The notes below the pieces were generated by a model. That model saw only the letters and a program-made list of their open reading frames with translations. It searched no databases and was not told where the DNA came from. This document shows, piece after piece, positions 54,118 to 63,345 of a stretch of DNA of 64,000 bases. The stretch covers positions 930,001-994,000 of the forward strand of contig CALNYZ010000018.1 in the NCBI GenBank assembly GCA_942490945.1, read 5' to 3'. This DNA comes from CALNYZ01 sp942490945 (GTDB lineage: Bacteria; Pseudomonadota; Gammaproteobacteria; UBA6429; Thiohalophilaceae). Within the stretch, counting starts at the first letter, position 1, and each line of letters begins with the position of its first letter. The position numbers were made by a program, and so were the translations under genes.

Positions 54118-56553
54118 ATGCACTTAAAATCTAAACTGGGTATAACCTTTTTCACCTTGTCATTGGTACCACTGATTAGTGCACTGACGATTTCGCTATG
54201 GCATAGCAGTAAACAAGCAAACAGTCTTAGTATTAATTATGCTCAGGCGAATGTAGATGCCGCAGCCGAACAGCTTAATGGCTATTTTGAGTCACGAAAA
54301 AACGAGCTTGCACTATTGGCAAATTCCCCTCTGGTTCAGAAGATGAACTTTAGCAGCATGCGCGATTATTTAATTCGGGAGCGTGATCGCTCAGCAGGCA
54401 GATACGAAAAATTTATTTTAGGCAGAGTTGACGGTCATTTTTATAATACTTCGAGTGGCAATCCGGCAAATCAGTTATTAAGTTCATTTGATGATAAAAA
54501 TCCAGAATCGAAACTGAAATCCATCATCAAGCGTGATTACTGGCAACATACGGTACGCGACAATTTAAATGCACAACCGCGTGTATTTGTTTCAGATCCA
54601 ATGATTTCCTACACCACAGGCGTACGGCAAGTTGTCGTTGCTGCCAGTATTATTAATAGAGAAAAGAAAGTCGTTGGAATGATTGGTGGCAGTTTGCCCT
54701 GGAAAGAAATTCAAAAAGTGGTAACCAGGGTTCGCGAAAAGACACTGTCCAATTATGATAAAAAAGTAAAATTCATGCTGGTGTCGAACACGGGTATATA
54801 TATGTACCACTGGGATAAGGATAAAATAATACAACTCAAACGCGATGAAAATAATAAATTTATTCTCAACAAAATCGGCGAAAAAGTCAGTGTAAAATTA
54901 AAAATAACCAATGAGCCTGTTGCAGAGTTAAAAACAGCGGGCATGAAAATGATGAAAGGGGAAGCAGGGAATATTACCTACATCGATCCGGAAACAAAAA
55001 ATAAAAACCTGTTGATTTATGCACCTATCACATCTGCGAACTACAGTGTGGCTGTTGTTATGCCAGAAGCACTAATCCTTGCGCCAGTGAAAGAACTTGA
55101 AAAAATGCTTTACGCTATAGTGCTGGTTGCTATTTTTCTTATCATTATTGTGTCTGTCGTTTTCTCGTCCCGTATATCCAATCCGATAATTTTACTCAGT
55201 GAAGTGGCAAACAAAATTGGTAATGGCAAATTTACAACGCCCGTACGGGTTGAGGGTGATGATGAAATAGTGCGGCTGGCACAAAGTATCGAAAAAATGC
55301 GCACCCAGGTTGGCAACAGGGAGGCTGAACTTGAAGCACGTGTTGCAGAGCGAACTGAGCAGCTGGAACATGCCAAACAGCAGGCAGAACAGGCCAGTGA
55401 TGCGAAGAGTTTATTTCTGGCAAATATGAGTCACGAAATTCGTACACCAATGAACGGAATAATTGGTACGCTGGATTTGTTATTACAAGATGCGCTCACG
55501 CAGGAGCAGCAAAAGTTGGTCAAAGTTGCCAGCAGTTCAGGACATCATTTATTGAGTGTTATTAATGATATTCTTGATATTTCAAAATTTGATGCGGGAA
55601 AAATCGTCCTTGATAAAGTTGATTTTAACCTGTCCCAGTTCATTGTCGATGTGCATTCAGTATTTGCTCTTAAAGCTGAGGAAAAAGCAATTGAGTTCAC
55701 GTTTAGTCTGGAAAATATGCCACCAGAATGGATCAGGTTCGATCGTACACGACTAAGGCAAGTGTTGATTAATATGATTGGTAATGCCATAAAATTTACC
55801 GACAATGGTCAGGTGAAATTATCAGTGCGAGCTGTTAGCAAGACAGATACCAATGCAACTCTATGCTTTGAAGTGTCTGATACTGGTATTGGAATAAAAG
55901 AAGAAAATATATCCGATATTTTCAGCTCGTTCACACAGGCAGACAGCAGTACAACCCGCCAGTTTGGAGGCACAGGGCTCGGACTATCACTGAGTCAACG
56001 TCTGGTCGAATTAATGGGTGGAAACATACAGGTTGAATCACGCTTTGGTGTAGGTAGTTTGTTTTATTTTACGATTGATGTCGAAACGATTGAAAATCAG
56101 ACACATACCCAGGAACCCGTCATTTCCCGGTTAGTCGGTAATTTGTCCGGCAATATTTTGTTAGTGGAAGATAATGCGGTGAATCAACTTGTGACCAGTT
56201 CGATGTTGGGTAAATTGGGACTGACCTGCGATATAGCCAATAATGGTGAAGAAGCACTGCATCTTTGGCGGCAAAATTTCTATGATGTGGTATTAATGGA
56301 CATGCACATGCCCGTGATGGATGGGATTACAGCGACCAAACTGATTCGTACCACCGAAATAAGTGACAAGACAACCTGTATCATCGCCCTGACGGCGAAT
56401 GTCTTACATGAAGATGTAAAAAAATGTTACGACGCCGGGATGAATGATTATTTAAGTAAACCATTGGAAATAGATACCCTCGCCAGAATGCTGATGAAAT
56501 GGATACCAAAGCAAGATCCGAAACATCCTCCAAACCATCAGGCAAACGCTTGA
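54118..56553 (+). CDS. Hybrid sensor histidine kinase with periplasmic Cache domain
   Basis: An 812-residue membrane kinase. First helix at about 8-28 (ITFFTLSLVPLISALTISLW), a dCache-like sensor domain to about 320, second helix (YAIVLVAIFLIIIVSVVFSS), HAMP and a coiled coil. HisKA carries His439 (FLANMSHEIRTPMNG), and the ATPase domain has NMIGNAIKFT, DTGIGI and GGTGLGLSLS. The C-terminal receiver has Asp728 (VVLMDMHMPVMDG). I chose ATG 54118 to place the helix at the N-terminus; GTG 54058 begins the open frame. No response regulator or Hpt gene is adjacent. The ligand is unknown. Confidence 0.93.
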   Translation: MHLKSKLGITFFTLSLVPLISALTISLWHSSKQANSLSINYAQANVDAAAEQLNGYFESRKNELALLANSPLVQKMNFSSMRDYLIRERDRSAGRYEKFILGRVDGHFYNTSSGNPANQLLSSFDDKNPESKLKSIIKRDYWQHTVRDNLNAQPRVFVSDPMISYTTGVRQVVVAASIINREKKVVGMIGGSLPWKEIQKVVTRVREKTLSNYDKKVKFMLVSNTGIYMYHWDKDKIIQLKRDENNKFILNKIGEKVSVKLKITNEPVAELKTAGMKMMKGEAGNITYIDPETKNKNLLIYAPITSANYSVAVVMPEALILAPVKELEKMLYAIVLVAIFLIIIVSVVFSSRISNPIILLSEVANKIGNGKFTTPVRVEGDDEIVRLAQSIEKMRTQVGNREAELEARVAERTEQLEHAKQQAEQASDAKSLFLANMSHEIRTPMNGIIGTLDLLLQDALTQEQQKLVKVASSSGHHLLSVINDILDISKFDAGKIVLDKVDFNLSQFIVDVHSVFALKAEEKAIEFTFSLENMPPEWIRFDRTRLRQVLINMIGNAIKFTDNGQVKLSVRAVSKTDTNATLCFEVSDTGIGIKEENISDIFSSFTQADSSTTRQFGGTGLGLSLSQRLVELMGGNIQVESRFGVGSLFYFTIDVETIENQTHTQEPVISRLVGNLSGNILLVEDNAVNQLVTSSMLGKLGLTCDIANNGEEALHLWRQNFYDVVLMDMHMPVMDGITATKLIRTTEISDKTTCIIALTANVLHEDVKKCYDAGMNDYLSKPLEIDTLARMLMKWIPKQDPKHPPNHQANA

Positions 56554-56760
56554 AATTTAAGTAGTTTATTATAACGTCGGTTGTGTTAACTTGATTTACT
56601 CGCACTAAACCCTAAATCTATGTATATAACAATATTCCTAGTAATTTAGTCGGATATTTATTTATGCGAGGAATTCTATTAGAATGGACTTATATGTGAG
56701 CCTGGGCATAGATTGGCGGGCCTGGCGGGATCAGAATTTAACGTAATATTGAGGTGCACT

Positions 56761-57072
56761 ATGGATGTAATGGATCGAATTGATAAGGTAGTAAAAGAAA
56801 ACAAAGTTGTTATTTTTATGAAAGGTACGCCAACGATGCCACAGTGTGGTTTTTCCAGTCGCGCATCACAAGCATTGATGTCATGTGGTCAGGAATTTGC
56901 GCATGTAAACGTGTTAATGGATCCAGAAATTTTTGAGAACTTGCCTCGCTATGCTGACTGGCCCACTTTTCCACAGGTTTATGTAGATGGAGAATTAATC
57001 GGTGGTTGTGACATTACCCTGGAGCTTTTCCAGAAAGGTGAATTGCAAAAAATGGTCAGTGGTGCGGCATAA
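56761..57072 (+). CDS. grxD: Monothiol glutaredoxin (Grx4/GrxD), iron-sulfur carrier
   Basis: A 103-residue CGFS glutaredoxin binding a [2Fe-2S] cluster with glutathione and delivering it to client proteins. The motif is GTPTMPQCGFSSRA with Cys29, followed by DWPTFPQVYVDGELIGGCDI. ATG 56761 has a GAGGTG ribosome site and gives the canonical length; the open frame extends to 56713 without one. A strong terminator follows. Confidence 0.96.
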   Translation: MDVMDRIDKVVKENKVVIFMKGTPTMPQCGFSSRASQALMSCGQEFAHVNVLMDPEIFENLPRYADWPTFPQVYVDGELIGGCDITLELFQKGELQKMVSGAA

Positions 57073-57098
57073 GCGCGACGCATTGCCATAGTAATCAG

Positions 57099-57129
57099 AA
57101 AGCCCGGTCATCATACCGGGCTTTTTTTA
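57099..57129 (+). terminator. Rho-independent terminator after grxD
   Basis: AAAGCCCGGT and ACCGGGCTTT form a perfect 10-bp stem with a 6-nt loop, followed by TTTT. It also lies 34 bp from the end of the convergent rnt gene. Confidence 0.92.
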
Positions 57130-57162
57130 TATCGCAATCTAAGTCCATGACCGTTGAAATGC

Positions 57163-57810
57163 TCAGGGCAGGGTGAAGGTACTGTCCCACGTATTAACAA
57201 TTTGACAGAATAGCTCAGCAGTTTTTTCTGTGTCATATACCGCGCTATGCGCTTCGCTATTTTTCCATTGGATGCCGGCAGCCTGAACCGCCCGCGCCAG
57301 CACTGTTTGGCCGTATGCCAGTCCTGCAAGCGTGGCCGTATCAAAAGTACTGAACTGGTGAAACGGGTTTTTCTTGATTTTGGTACGTTCGACGGCAGCT
57401 TTTAAAAAACCCAAATCAAAGAATGGGTTGTGACCTACCAGGATAGCGCGTGTACAGTTTTGTTGTTTAACCAGTGCGCGAATCGGTGTAAATATATGTC
57501 GCAATGCATCGATCTCAGGTTTGGCGAGGCGAAAGGGGTGATAGGGGTCAATGCCTGTAAACTTCAATGCTTCTTCTTCCATTACAGAACCATCGAATGG
57601 CTCAACATGGCAGCTAATCGTATGATCGCAATAGAGCTCACCTGTTTCATGCATCAGGATGGGTACAGCCGCAATTTCTAACAGGGCGTGTTTATCTGCT
57701 TCAAAGCCTCCCGTTTCAACATCCACCACAACCGGTAAAAATCCCCGAAAACGCTGTGCAATGGTTGGTGTGGAACTGGAAATATCGTGCTGTGATTCAT
57801 TTCTGCTCAT
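57163..57810 (-). CDS. rnt: Ribonuclease T (DEDD exoribonuclease)
   Basis: A 3'-5' exoribonuclease trimming tRNA and other stable RNA 3' ends. The DEDDh residues are visible: FLPVVVDVETGGFEADKHALLE (Asp, Glu), VGHNPFFDLGFL (Asp) and HSAVYDTEKTAELF (His, Asp). 215 residues from the ATG at 57810 (MSRNESQ) fits the family; the frame also opens at 57828. In gammaproteobacteria rnt is often adjacent to grxD and pyrC, as seen here. Confidence 0.94.
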   Translation of the reverse strand: MSRNESQHDISSSTPTIAQRFRGFLPVVVDVETGGFEADKHALLEIAAVPILMHETGELYCDHTISCHVEPFDGSVMEEEALKFTGIDPYHPFRLAKPEIDALRHIFTPIRALVKQQNCTRAILVGHNPFFDLGFLKAAVERTKIKKNPFHQFSTFDTATLAGLAYGQTVLARAVQAAGIQWKNSEAHSAVYDTEKTAELFCQIVNTWDSTFTLP

Positions 57811-58021
57811 AAACAGCAGAATAACCAATACAGGACCAAAATGCGATAAATATTGTCCATGTTCGGGTTTTGCAAAATTATAATTCAGTCACATTATTTT
57901 TCGTTTATTACGACTATGGTGAATACACGAATTCCAGTACAGCCAGCGGCTTGCTGAAATTCGAGCCTAATGCGCAATCCAGATCAATAAAAACAATGTC
58001 GTCAGGTGAGGATAAATTAAT

Positions 58022-58111
58022 ATGGAAATAAAACCAACATATCAAACCGCGCTGATCGTCAGCCTTGTCTCCTTGAATACGGTGTTATTGTATATCCTGT
58101 TTTCGTTGTAA
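58022..58111 (+). CDS. Possible 29-residue single-span membrane peptide
   Basis: A short open frame starting MEIKPTYQTALIVSLVSLN and ending VLLYILFSL, with a single predicted membrane helix. A GTGAGG ribosome site lies about 10 bp before the ATG. It ends 2 bp before the stop of the convergent pyrC. No homologue is recalled, and chance cannot be excluded at this length. Confidence 0.4.
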   Translation: MEIKPTYQTALIVSLVSLNTVLLYILFSL

Positions 58112-58113
58112 GG

Positions 58114-59151
58114 TCAGGCTTGCAATTTCCAGGATAAATTTTCTCCTGCCAAAAGCGGGATTAGGGCATCGTCCTGAAACTGGTAAGACGCGGGAACGCA
58201 CCAGTCTTTTTTCACCAGTGTTATCGTTGTATTGTTACGTGGTAGTCCATAAAAATCTGCACCATAAAAACTGGCAAAGCCTTCGAGTTTATCGAGTGCA
58301 TCAGCCTGTTCAAAGGCGGTTGCATACAATTCTATTGCTGCATGTGCACTGTAAATACCGGCACAACCACAGGCAGATTCTTTCGCATGCCTTGTATGGG
58401 GTGCGCTATCAGTGCCGAGAAAAAATTTCGGACTGGCGGAGGTGGCTGCCTGAACCAGCGCCTGTTGATGGACATTACGTTTCAGAATGGGCAAACAGTA
58501 CAAGTGTGGACGTATGCCACCTTTGAACATGGCGTTCCGATTAAACAATAAATGCTGCGGCGTAATGGTAGCGGCGAGATTATCCGGGCCATCAGTTACA
58601 AATTCTACCGCTTGTTTTGTGGTGATATGTTCAAGCACAATTTTCAGTGCCGGAAAATCTTTCATCAGTGGTGTTAATACGCGTTCAATGAATACGGCTT
58701 CACGATCAAATATGTCAATGTCCGGATCAGTTACTTCACCATGCAATAATAATGGCATACCTGTGTATTGCAATGCTTCAAGTGCAGGGTAGGTTTTACT
58801 GATATCAGTTACACCGGAATCTGAATTCGTTGTTGCACCCGCCGGATAATATTTGACGGCGTAGACATAGCTCGATGCCTTTGCATGGGTAATTTCTGCT
58901 GCGCTGGTATTGTCCGTCAGATACAGGGTCATTAAGGGATCGAATTCTGAATCAACAGGACGGGCAGCGAGAATACTGTCCCGATAGGCGACTGCACGGG
59001 AAGTTGTTGTCACCGGCGGTTTCAGGTTTGGCATAACAATAGCACGCGCAAATTGTGCGGCTGTATGTGGAACCAGCGTGTCCAGTGCATCACCGTCCCG
59101 CAAGTGCAGATGCCAGTCATCAGGAGTAGTGATTGTTAAGGTATTGGTCAT
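58114..59151 (-). CDS. pyrC: Dihydroorotase, class II
   Basis: Cyclises carbamoyl-aspartate to dihydroorotate in pyrimidine synthesis. The 345-residue length is the E. coli type. The zinc HxH is in TPDDWHLHLRDG. VYAVKYYPAGATTNSDSGV holds the carboxylated Lys, and GMPLLLHGEV, VLEHITTKQAVEFV and FLGTDSAPHTRHAKE supply the remaining metal and catalytic residues. Confidence 0.97.
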   Translation of the reverse strand: MTNTLTITTPDDWHLHLRDGDALDTLVPHTAAQFARAIVMPNLKPPVTTTSRAVAYRDSILAARPVDSEFDPLMTLYLTDNTSAAEITHAKASSYVYAVKYYPAGATTNSDSGVTDISKTYPALEALQYTGMPLLLHGEVTDPDIDIFDREAVFIERVLTPLMKDFPALKIVLEHITTKQAVEFVTDGPDNLAATITPQHLLFNRNAMFKGGIRPHLYCLPILKRNVHQQALVQAATSASPKFFLGTDSAPHTRHAKESACGCAGIYSAHAAIELYATAFEQADALDKLEGFASFYGADFYGLPRNNTTITLVKKDWCVPASYQFQDDALIPLLAGENLSWKLQA

Positions 59152-59232
59152 AGCAAACCGGATTCAGGATGAGGGGGATATTATTGCAAGATGCGACATG
59201 AAGTACCAGCTTCGTCTTGTCACAATGTAATG

Positions 59233-59775
59233 TTATTTTTGTCTGATTTTGCAGAATATAAAATGGCCTGACAGAAGAAAACAGCAAGGTAGTCCGACCC
59301 ATACCAGTTCACTCAGGATGACGCGCAACCCCCAATCGGAAAAAAAGGATTTCACACCGATAGGTGAGACAACAATGGGTGTGAAGGGCAAAAAATAGCG
59401 CGTCGTATCAATGGGCGAAAAAAAGGCAATACCATAGCCACCGTTGGTCATGGCATCAAGCACACCATGTGATGCAGTTACCACAAACAACAAACTAATA
59501 CGCAGTAGTCCAGTACGCGAGAGCACAGGCCTGTCGCGCAAAAAAAGTAAGCACATAACTATCGCTGTGCAGAATGCAAATAGTAGCGAGTGGGTCATAC
59601 CACGATGTCCCCATAATGATTGATAAGGAACACCCCAGAAAAAGCCCAGCACATCGATGTCTGGCAGTATTGAACACAAGATGGCGATAAACCAGAGACG
59701 GGTAATCGAGATGGACTGTGGAAAAAGGCGCTGTGCAGTTATTGAAACAAGTGCATGCGAAAATGCGGATGCCAT
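59233..59775 (-). CDS. YdjM-like membrane-bound metal-dependent hydrolase (DUF457)
   Basis: A 180-residue membrane protein. The family signature SILPDIDVLGFFWGV, then WGHRGMTHSLLFAF and ASHGVLDAMTNGGYGIAFFSPID contains the conserved Asp and His residues thought to bind metal. Helices fill the rest. E. coli YdjM belongs to the LexA regulon, but no SOS box is evident here. It lies 4 bp downstream of the HPP gene. Confidence 0.88.
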   Translation of the reverse strand: MASAFSHALVSITAQRLFPQSISITRLWFIAILCSILPDIDVLGFFWGVPYQSLWGHRGMTHSLLFAFCTAIVMCLLFLRDRPVLSRTGLLRISLLFVVTASHGVLDAMTNGGYGIAFFSPIDTTRYFLPFTPIVVSPIGVKSFFSDWGLRVILSELVWVGLPCCFLLSGHFIFCKIRQK

Positions 59776-59779
59776 AAAT

Positions 59780-60739
59780 CTAATTATCCTGCTGCGCGCG
59801 TTGCCAGACGCTTTCGATGCGGTTCACTTCATAGCGTGCCCATTGCGCAAACTCCTTGCGCGTACATTTTCCTGATTCACGTCGACCCTCACCGGCGATC
59901 ACTTTATAGATTACCTGATCCCGGTCCGGGTTGGCATGACTGGACTTGTCGACAATCTGGCGAACTGACCATTTTTTACCATACAACCCATTACTGTAAT
60001 ATTTGCCCAGTTTAATCATATGTGGTTCAAGGTGCTGGCTCTGTGCATGCTGTGATGCGAGTGCGTATAGTTTTACAATGTCATCTGTCGATACATCTAT
60101 AATAAGGTCCATTTTCTTCATGGCATATTCAAGATCCTCTTCCGTAATGCTTGATGCATCCATTGCACCGGCCTTCTGGTGTGTTGTCTTTTCTTTTTGT
60201 GACATAAAGGTCGAGGGGTAACGTCGCCAGCTAAAGAATGCATTAAAGAGAATGGCGGTGGCAAAGATAATCAGTGTGTTTAGCAAAACCGGTGTAAGGA
60301 TATACATGAATCCGAGTTGATGTATCGCGTCACCACCGATGACTGCTGCCAGTGCAGTCGCACCGCCAGGGGGATGGATACAGTTTGTATAATGCATTAA
60401 TGCAATGGCAACTGCGACGGCCGCTGCTGCGGCGATAAATTTATCCGGTATAAATTGGTAACATGCAACGCCAACAATGGCAGATATAGTATGTCCGCCC
60501 AGCAACGCCCAGGGTTGTGACAATTTTCCATGCGGCACGGCAAACAATAACACCGCGGAAGCGCCCATCGACGGAACGATATAGGCACTACCTGCAGCGC
60601 CAACAAAATACCAACTCACCCAGGCAATGAGCAAGATTCCGACAAAGCCACCTGAAGCTGAAACCAGTTTTTCAGTGTGGCTGATGTTTTCACTTTGAAT
60701 ACCAAGAAATTCAGTAATGGTGTGAATATACGATGACAT
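59780..60739 (-). CDS. HPP-family membrane protein with a cytoplasmic C-terminal domain
   Basis: A 319-residue protein. Residues about 25-170 form the four-helix HPP domain with GSAYIVPSMGASAVLLFAVPHGKLSQPWA and CIHPPGGATALAAVIGG; some HPP proteins transport nitrite, but the general function is unknown. Residues about 190-319 are soluble and unrecognised (DLEYAMKKMDLIIDVSTDDI, then RKEFAQWARYEVNRIE). I chose ATG 60739: it sits 2 bp from the end of tag (TAGT ATG), suggesting coupled translation. The longer frame to 60793 lies inside tag. Confidence 0.85.
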   Translation of the reverse strand: MSSYIHTITEFLGIQSENISHTEKLVSASGGFVGILLIAWVSWYFVGAAGSAYIVPSMGASAVLLFAVPHGKLSQPWALLGGHTISAIVGVACYQFIPDKFIAAAAAVAVAIALMHYTNCIHPPGGATALAAVIGGDAIHQLGFMYILTPVLLNTLIIFATAILFNAFFSWRRYPSTFMSQKEKTTHQKAGAMDASSITEEDLEYAMKKMDLIIDVSTDDIVKLYALASQHAQSQHLEPHMIKLGKYYSNGLYGKKWSVRQIVDKSSHANPDRDQVIYKVIAGEGRRESGKCTRKEFAQWARYEVNRIESVWQRAQQDN

Positions 60740-60740
60740 A

Positions 60741-61334
60741 CTATTTTTTTCTGGCAACCTGTGTATGGCGAAAACAGGTGGTGACATGATCATTCACCAT
60801 GCCGGTTGCCTGCATGAAGGCATAGCAGATCGTGGAACCGACAAACTTAAAGCCACGTTTTTTCAGATCTTTGCTCATCATGTCGGATTGTTTTGTGAAG
60901 GCAGGAATTTGTTTATGCGATTTAAAGTTATTTTGTCTGGGTATGCCATCGACGAACTGCCATATGTAATCGTTAAAATTGCCGTACTCTTCAATAATAT
61001 CAAGATAGCATTGTGCATTACTGATAGCTGAATCTATTTTCAGACGGTTGCGAATGATGCCGGCATTGTTTAACAGGCTTTGTTTTTTTCGTGATTTATA
61101 ACGTGCAATGAGCTCAGCATCAAAGTTATCGAATGCAGTACGAAAGTTTTCACGCTTTCGCAGAATCGTGATCCAGCTTAAGCCGGCCTGCATGCCTTCC
61201 AGAATCAGAAACTCAAACAACATCTGGTCGTCATGTAATGGTGTACCCCATTCCTTGTCATGATATTTGATGTAAAGAGGATCTTCGCCCGGCCATACAC
61301 ATCGATGTCGGGCTTTGCTTGACGGCGGTGGCAT
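60741..61334 (-). CDS. tag: DNA-3-methyladenine glycosylase I
   Basis: Base-excision repair enzyme (197 residues) removing 3-methyladenine. Family motifs: RCVWPGEDPLYIKYHDKEWG, DDQMLFEFLILEGMQAGLSW, LNNAGIIRNRLKI and the C-terminal KRGFKFVGSTICYAFMQATG MVNDH. The zinc ligands Cys near the N-terminus and His and Cys at the C-terminus (VTTCFRH) are present. It heads the tag-HPP-YdjM unit. Confidence 0.95.
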   Translation of the reverse strand: MPPPSSKARHRCVWPGEDPLYIKYHDKEWGTPLHDDQMLFEFLILEGMQAGLSWITILRKRENFRTAFDNFDAELIARYKSRKKQSLLNNAGIIRNRLKIDSAISNAQCYLDIIEEYGNFNDYIWQFVDGIPRQNNFKSHKQIPAFTKQSDMMSKDLKKRGFKFVGSTICYAFMQATGMVNDHVTTCFRHTQVARKK

Positions 61335-61355
61335 GGTCGGACTTAACTTATAAAA

Positions 61356-61535
61356 TTATTTAAAACCAAGTTTTTTAAAGATTATCATACCGGGGCAAAT
61401 ACCGGTGATGCCAGCGAATACAAGCGCTGCAAACGGTACATAACTAAACCAATGTACGCTCTTGTAACCACTCAGGTAAATTCCAATTGCAATTAATGTT
61501 GCCATAGAAAGAAATAACATTCGTTGTGCACTCAT
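61356..61535 (-). CDS. Small DUF2892-like inner-membrane protein
   Basis: A 59-residue protein below common length cut-offs. It begins MSAQRMLFLSMATLIAIGIY, with a second helix (FSYVPFAALVFAGITGICPG) and a C-terminal MIIFKKLGFK. The GITGICPG turn between helices resembles the membrane part of YgaP/DUF2892 proteins. An AGGAGG ribosome site 7 bp before the ATG strongly supports translation. It ends 21 bp upstream of tag and may be cotranscribed. Confidence 0.82.
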   Translation of the reverse strand: MSAQRMLFLSMATLIAIGIYLSGYKSVHWFSYVPFAALVFAGITGICPGMIIFKKLGFK

Positions 61536-62137
61536 TTCAGCCTCCTGATTATTTACACTATATAATACCGAATCTACATCTTTATCACTATGATGAATAC
61601 CGTGTTTACTCTTCTATTTAAACAAGACGATGCCGAATCAACTTGTCAAACCTGGCTGCTCGGTGGCTGATATTAGTGTCTGATTGGTTACAAAGTTATC
61701 AAATCCCAACACGTACACGTCATCACTGACTTGATCAGTTGTCGCTGGCCCTCGACGGGGAATGGCGCTGTTACTGCCAGCAGTGGATTTCATCGAGCAG
61801 ATTTGCTGACACGCGTGGTATGTGGGTTGAGGTAGCCTGAAGCCCGGCGTGAGTTACTAAAGAATCGCATAAATATAGCAACGCAGACGTTTATACCGCT
61901 ATCTATAGATAATAATCTATGCGATGTGCCTGAATTATCCATTTGTATCGAAGTTTACTTCTGGCCTAAGCTTGCTTCCAAGAGTATGAGCAGTTCCGGA
62001 AACTTGCAGACCTGAATCCTGGCCGCTGAGGTGACGGGATGACTGCTGCTTTTTAGTCATGATAATCAAGCGCTTATAATGACTAATTGTTATCGGATTA
62101 TACAACAGACTAATGCTGCATTCTGAGGAGTTTGTAT
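61536..62137. promoter_or_regulatory. Long leader region before csoS1D
   Basis: About 600 bp without a convincing gene. It holds the palindrome at 61901-61920 and, at its right end, a GAGGAG ribosome site serving a short leader frame. A GC-richer part (61730-61860) contains no recognisable element. Confidence 0.5.
61901..61920. promoter_or_regulatory. Palindromic operator candidate, copy 1
   Basis: ATAGAT-AATA-ATCTAT at 61905-61920 is a perfect inverted repeat, and ATCT directly before it makes a second, overlapping palindrome (ATCTATAGAT). The 16-bp unit is the exact reverse complement of the copy at 63695-63710 before cbbL. A shared regulator such as CbbR is inferred, not shown. Confidence 0.6.
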
Positions 62138-62164
62138 ATGTTGCTGAATCGTGGCAATGATTAA
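62138..62164 (+). CDS. Eight-codon leader frame overlapping the csoS1D start
   Basis: ATG 62138 has the only strong ribosome site in the area (GAGGAG at 62126-62131). It reads MLLNRGND and stops at TAA 62162-62164, 5 bases past the csoS1D ATG (62157) in another frame. Translational coupling by termination and reinitiation is likely; a pure accident is possible. Confidence 0.4.
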   Translation: MLLNRGND

Positions 62165-62771
62165 GCTAAGAACATACGTTTACATCGATTCTTTGCAACC
62201 TCAGCTGGCTGAGTACATGGCAACCGTATCGCAAGGGTTTCCACCAGTTCCGGGGGATGCCTGTCTGTGGGTGGAAGTTTCACCGGGGATGGCTATTCAC
62301 CGTATTACCGATACAGCATTAAAAGCGACACAAGTTCATCTTACCCAGCAAATTGTGGAGCGGGAATACGGATCGATGGTGGTACATCATCGAGACCAGA
62401 GTGATGTACTGGAAGCCGGTAATGCCTTGCTAACAAAAATCGGTGCACATATTCACGATCGGCAAAATTGTCGTATTGCATGGAACGAAATCATTCGTGG
62501 CATGACGCCGGATCACACCGTCGTTATTAATCGGCAAAATCGTAGCGGTTCAATGATGCTACCCGATCAGAGTATGTTCATTCTGGAAACCGAACCAGCA
62601 GGTTATATTGTCTACGCGGCCAATCAGGCAGAAAAGGCAGCAAATATAACCTTGATTGACGTCAGAGCGGTGGGTGCATTTGGACGCTTAACCTTGTCCG
62701 GGCGTGAAGCTGATGTAGATGAAGCCGCAGCGGCTGCCATTGCTGCCATTGATAACCTTGCCAGAGGATAG
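62157..62771 (+). CDS. csoS1D: CsoS1D, tandem-domain alpha-carboxysome shell protein
   Basis: A 204-residue BMC-T shell protein whose trimers form gated large pores. The first BMC domain is at about 2-100 (IKLRTYVYIDSLQPQLAEYM, PGDACLWVEVSPGMAIHR) and the second at about 105-204 (NRQNRSGSMMLPDQSMFI, LETEPAGY, VRAVGAFGRLTLSG). The pore-gating Glu-Arg pair of CsoS1D is kept in IVEREYGSM. The N-terminal extension of cyanobacterial CsoS1D is absent. ATG 62157 or GTG 62151 is the start; neither has its own ribosome site. Confidence 0.93.
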   Translation: MIKLRTYVYIDSLQPQLAEYMATVSQGFPPVPGDACLWVEVSPGMAIHRITDTALKATQVHLTQQIVEREYGSMVVHHRDQSDVLEAGNALLTKIGAHIHDRQNCRIAWNEIIRGMTPDHTVVINRQNRSGSMMLPDQSMFILETEPAGYIVYAANQAEKAANITLIDVRAVGAFGRLTLSGREADVDEAAAAAIAAIDNLARG

Positions 62772-62787
62772 CTGCGGAGGTTAACGA

Positions 62788-63345
62788 ATGCATCGTATTG
62801 AATTACTTAATTTGCTTACACAATATCGTACCACTTACATGGAAGAAGCGGCTTATTTATCGCGCGCCATGGATTTCGTGCAAGCAAATGAAAATTGTTT
62901 CGAGCGAGATTTGCATCCGGCACATGTGACAGGCTCGGCCTGGGTTGTGAATCCGCAACGCACATCTGTATTAATGTTGCTGCACCGTAAACACAATCAA
63001 TGGTTTCAACCTGGCGGGCATGCCGATGGTGAAGCAGACATCCTGGGGGTGGCATTGCGCGAAACGTCTGAAGAAACCGGGATAACTCCGGATAAGATTC
63101 GATTGGTTAACGCAAATATATTTGATCTTGATATTCACACGATACCTGCAATCGCTACATTTCCACGCCATGAACATATCGATGTGCGATTTCTGCTTGA
63201 AATCGACGACGGTCTGCCAGTGCCTGGTAATGATGAGTCGTATGACATTCGCTGGTTGCCGCTAAATGCGGTAGCGCGTTTTAATAATAATCGCTCGACG
63301 CATCGTATGGTAGACAAGACCAGACGACTGCGGTCATGGGATTAA
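62788..63345 (+). CDS. NUDIX hydrolase in the carboxysome locus
   Basis: A 185-residue NUDIX protein with an N-terminal helical extension (about 45 residues). The NUDIX box is complete: GGHADGEADILGVALRETSEETGI with the REtsEE metal site. HVDVRFLLEI-type strand HIDVRFLLEID follows. A GGAGG ribosome site precedes the ATG; the gene lies 16 bp after csoS1D, so they are cotranscribed. The substrate is unknown; a role in removing inhibitory nucleotides or sugar phosphates near Rubisco is only a guess. Confidence 0.9.
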   Translation: MHRIELLNLLTQYRTTYMEEAAYLSRAMDFVQANENCFERDLHPAHVTGSAWVVNPQRTSVLMLLHRKHNQWFQPGGHADGEADILGVALRETSEETGITPDKIRLVNANIFDLDIHTIPAIATFPRHEHIDVRFLLEIDDGLPVPGNDESYDIRWLPLNAVARFNNNRSTHRMVDKTRRLRSWD

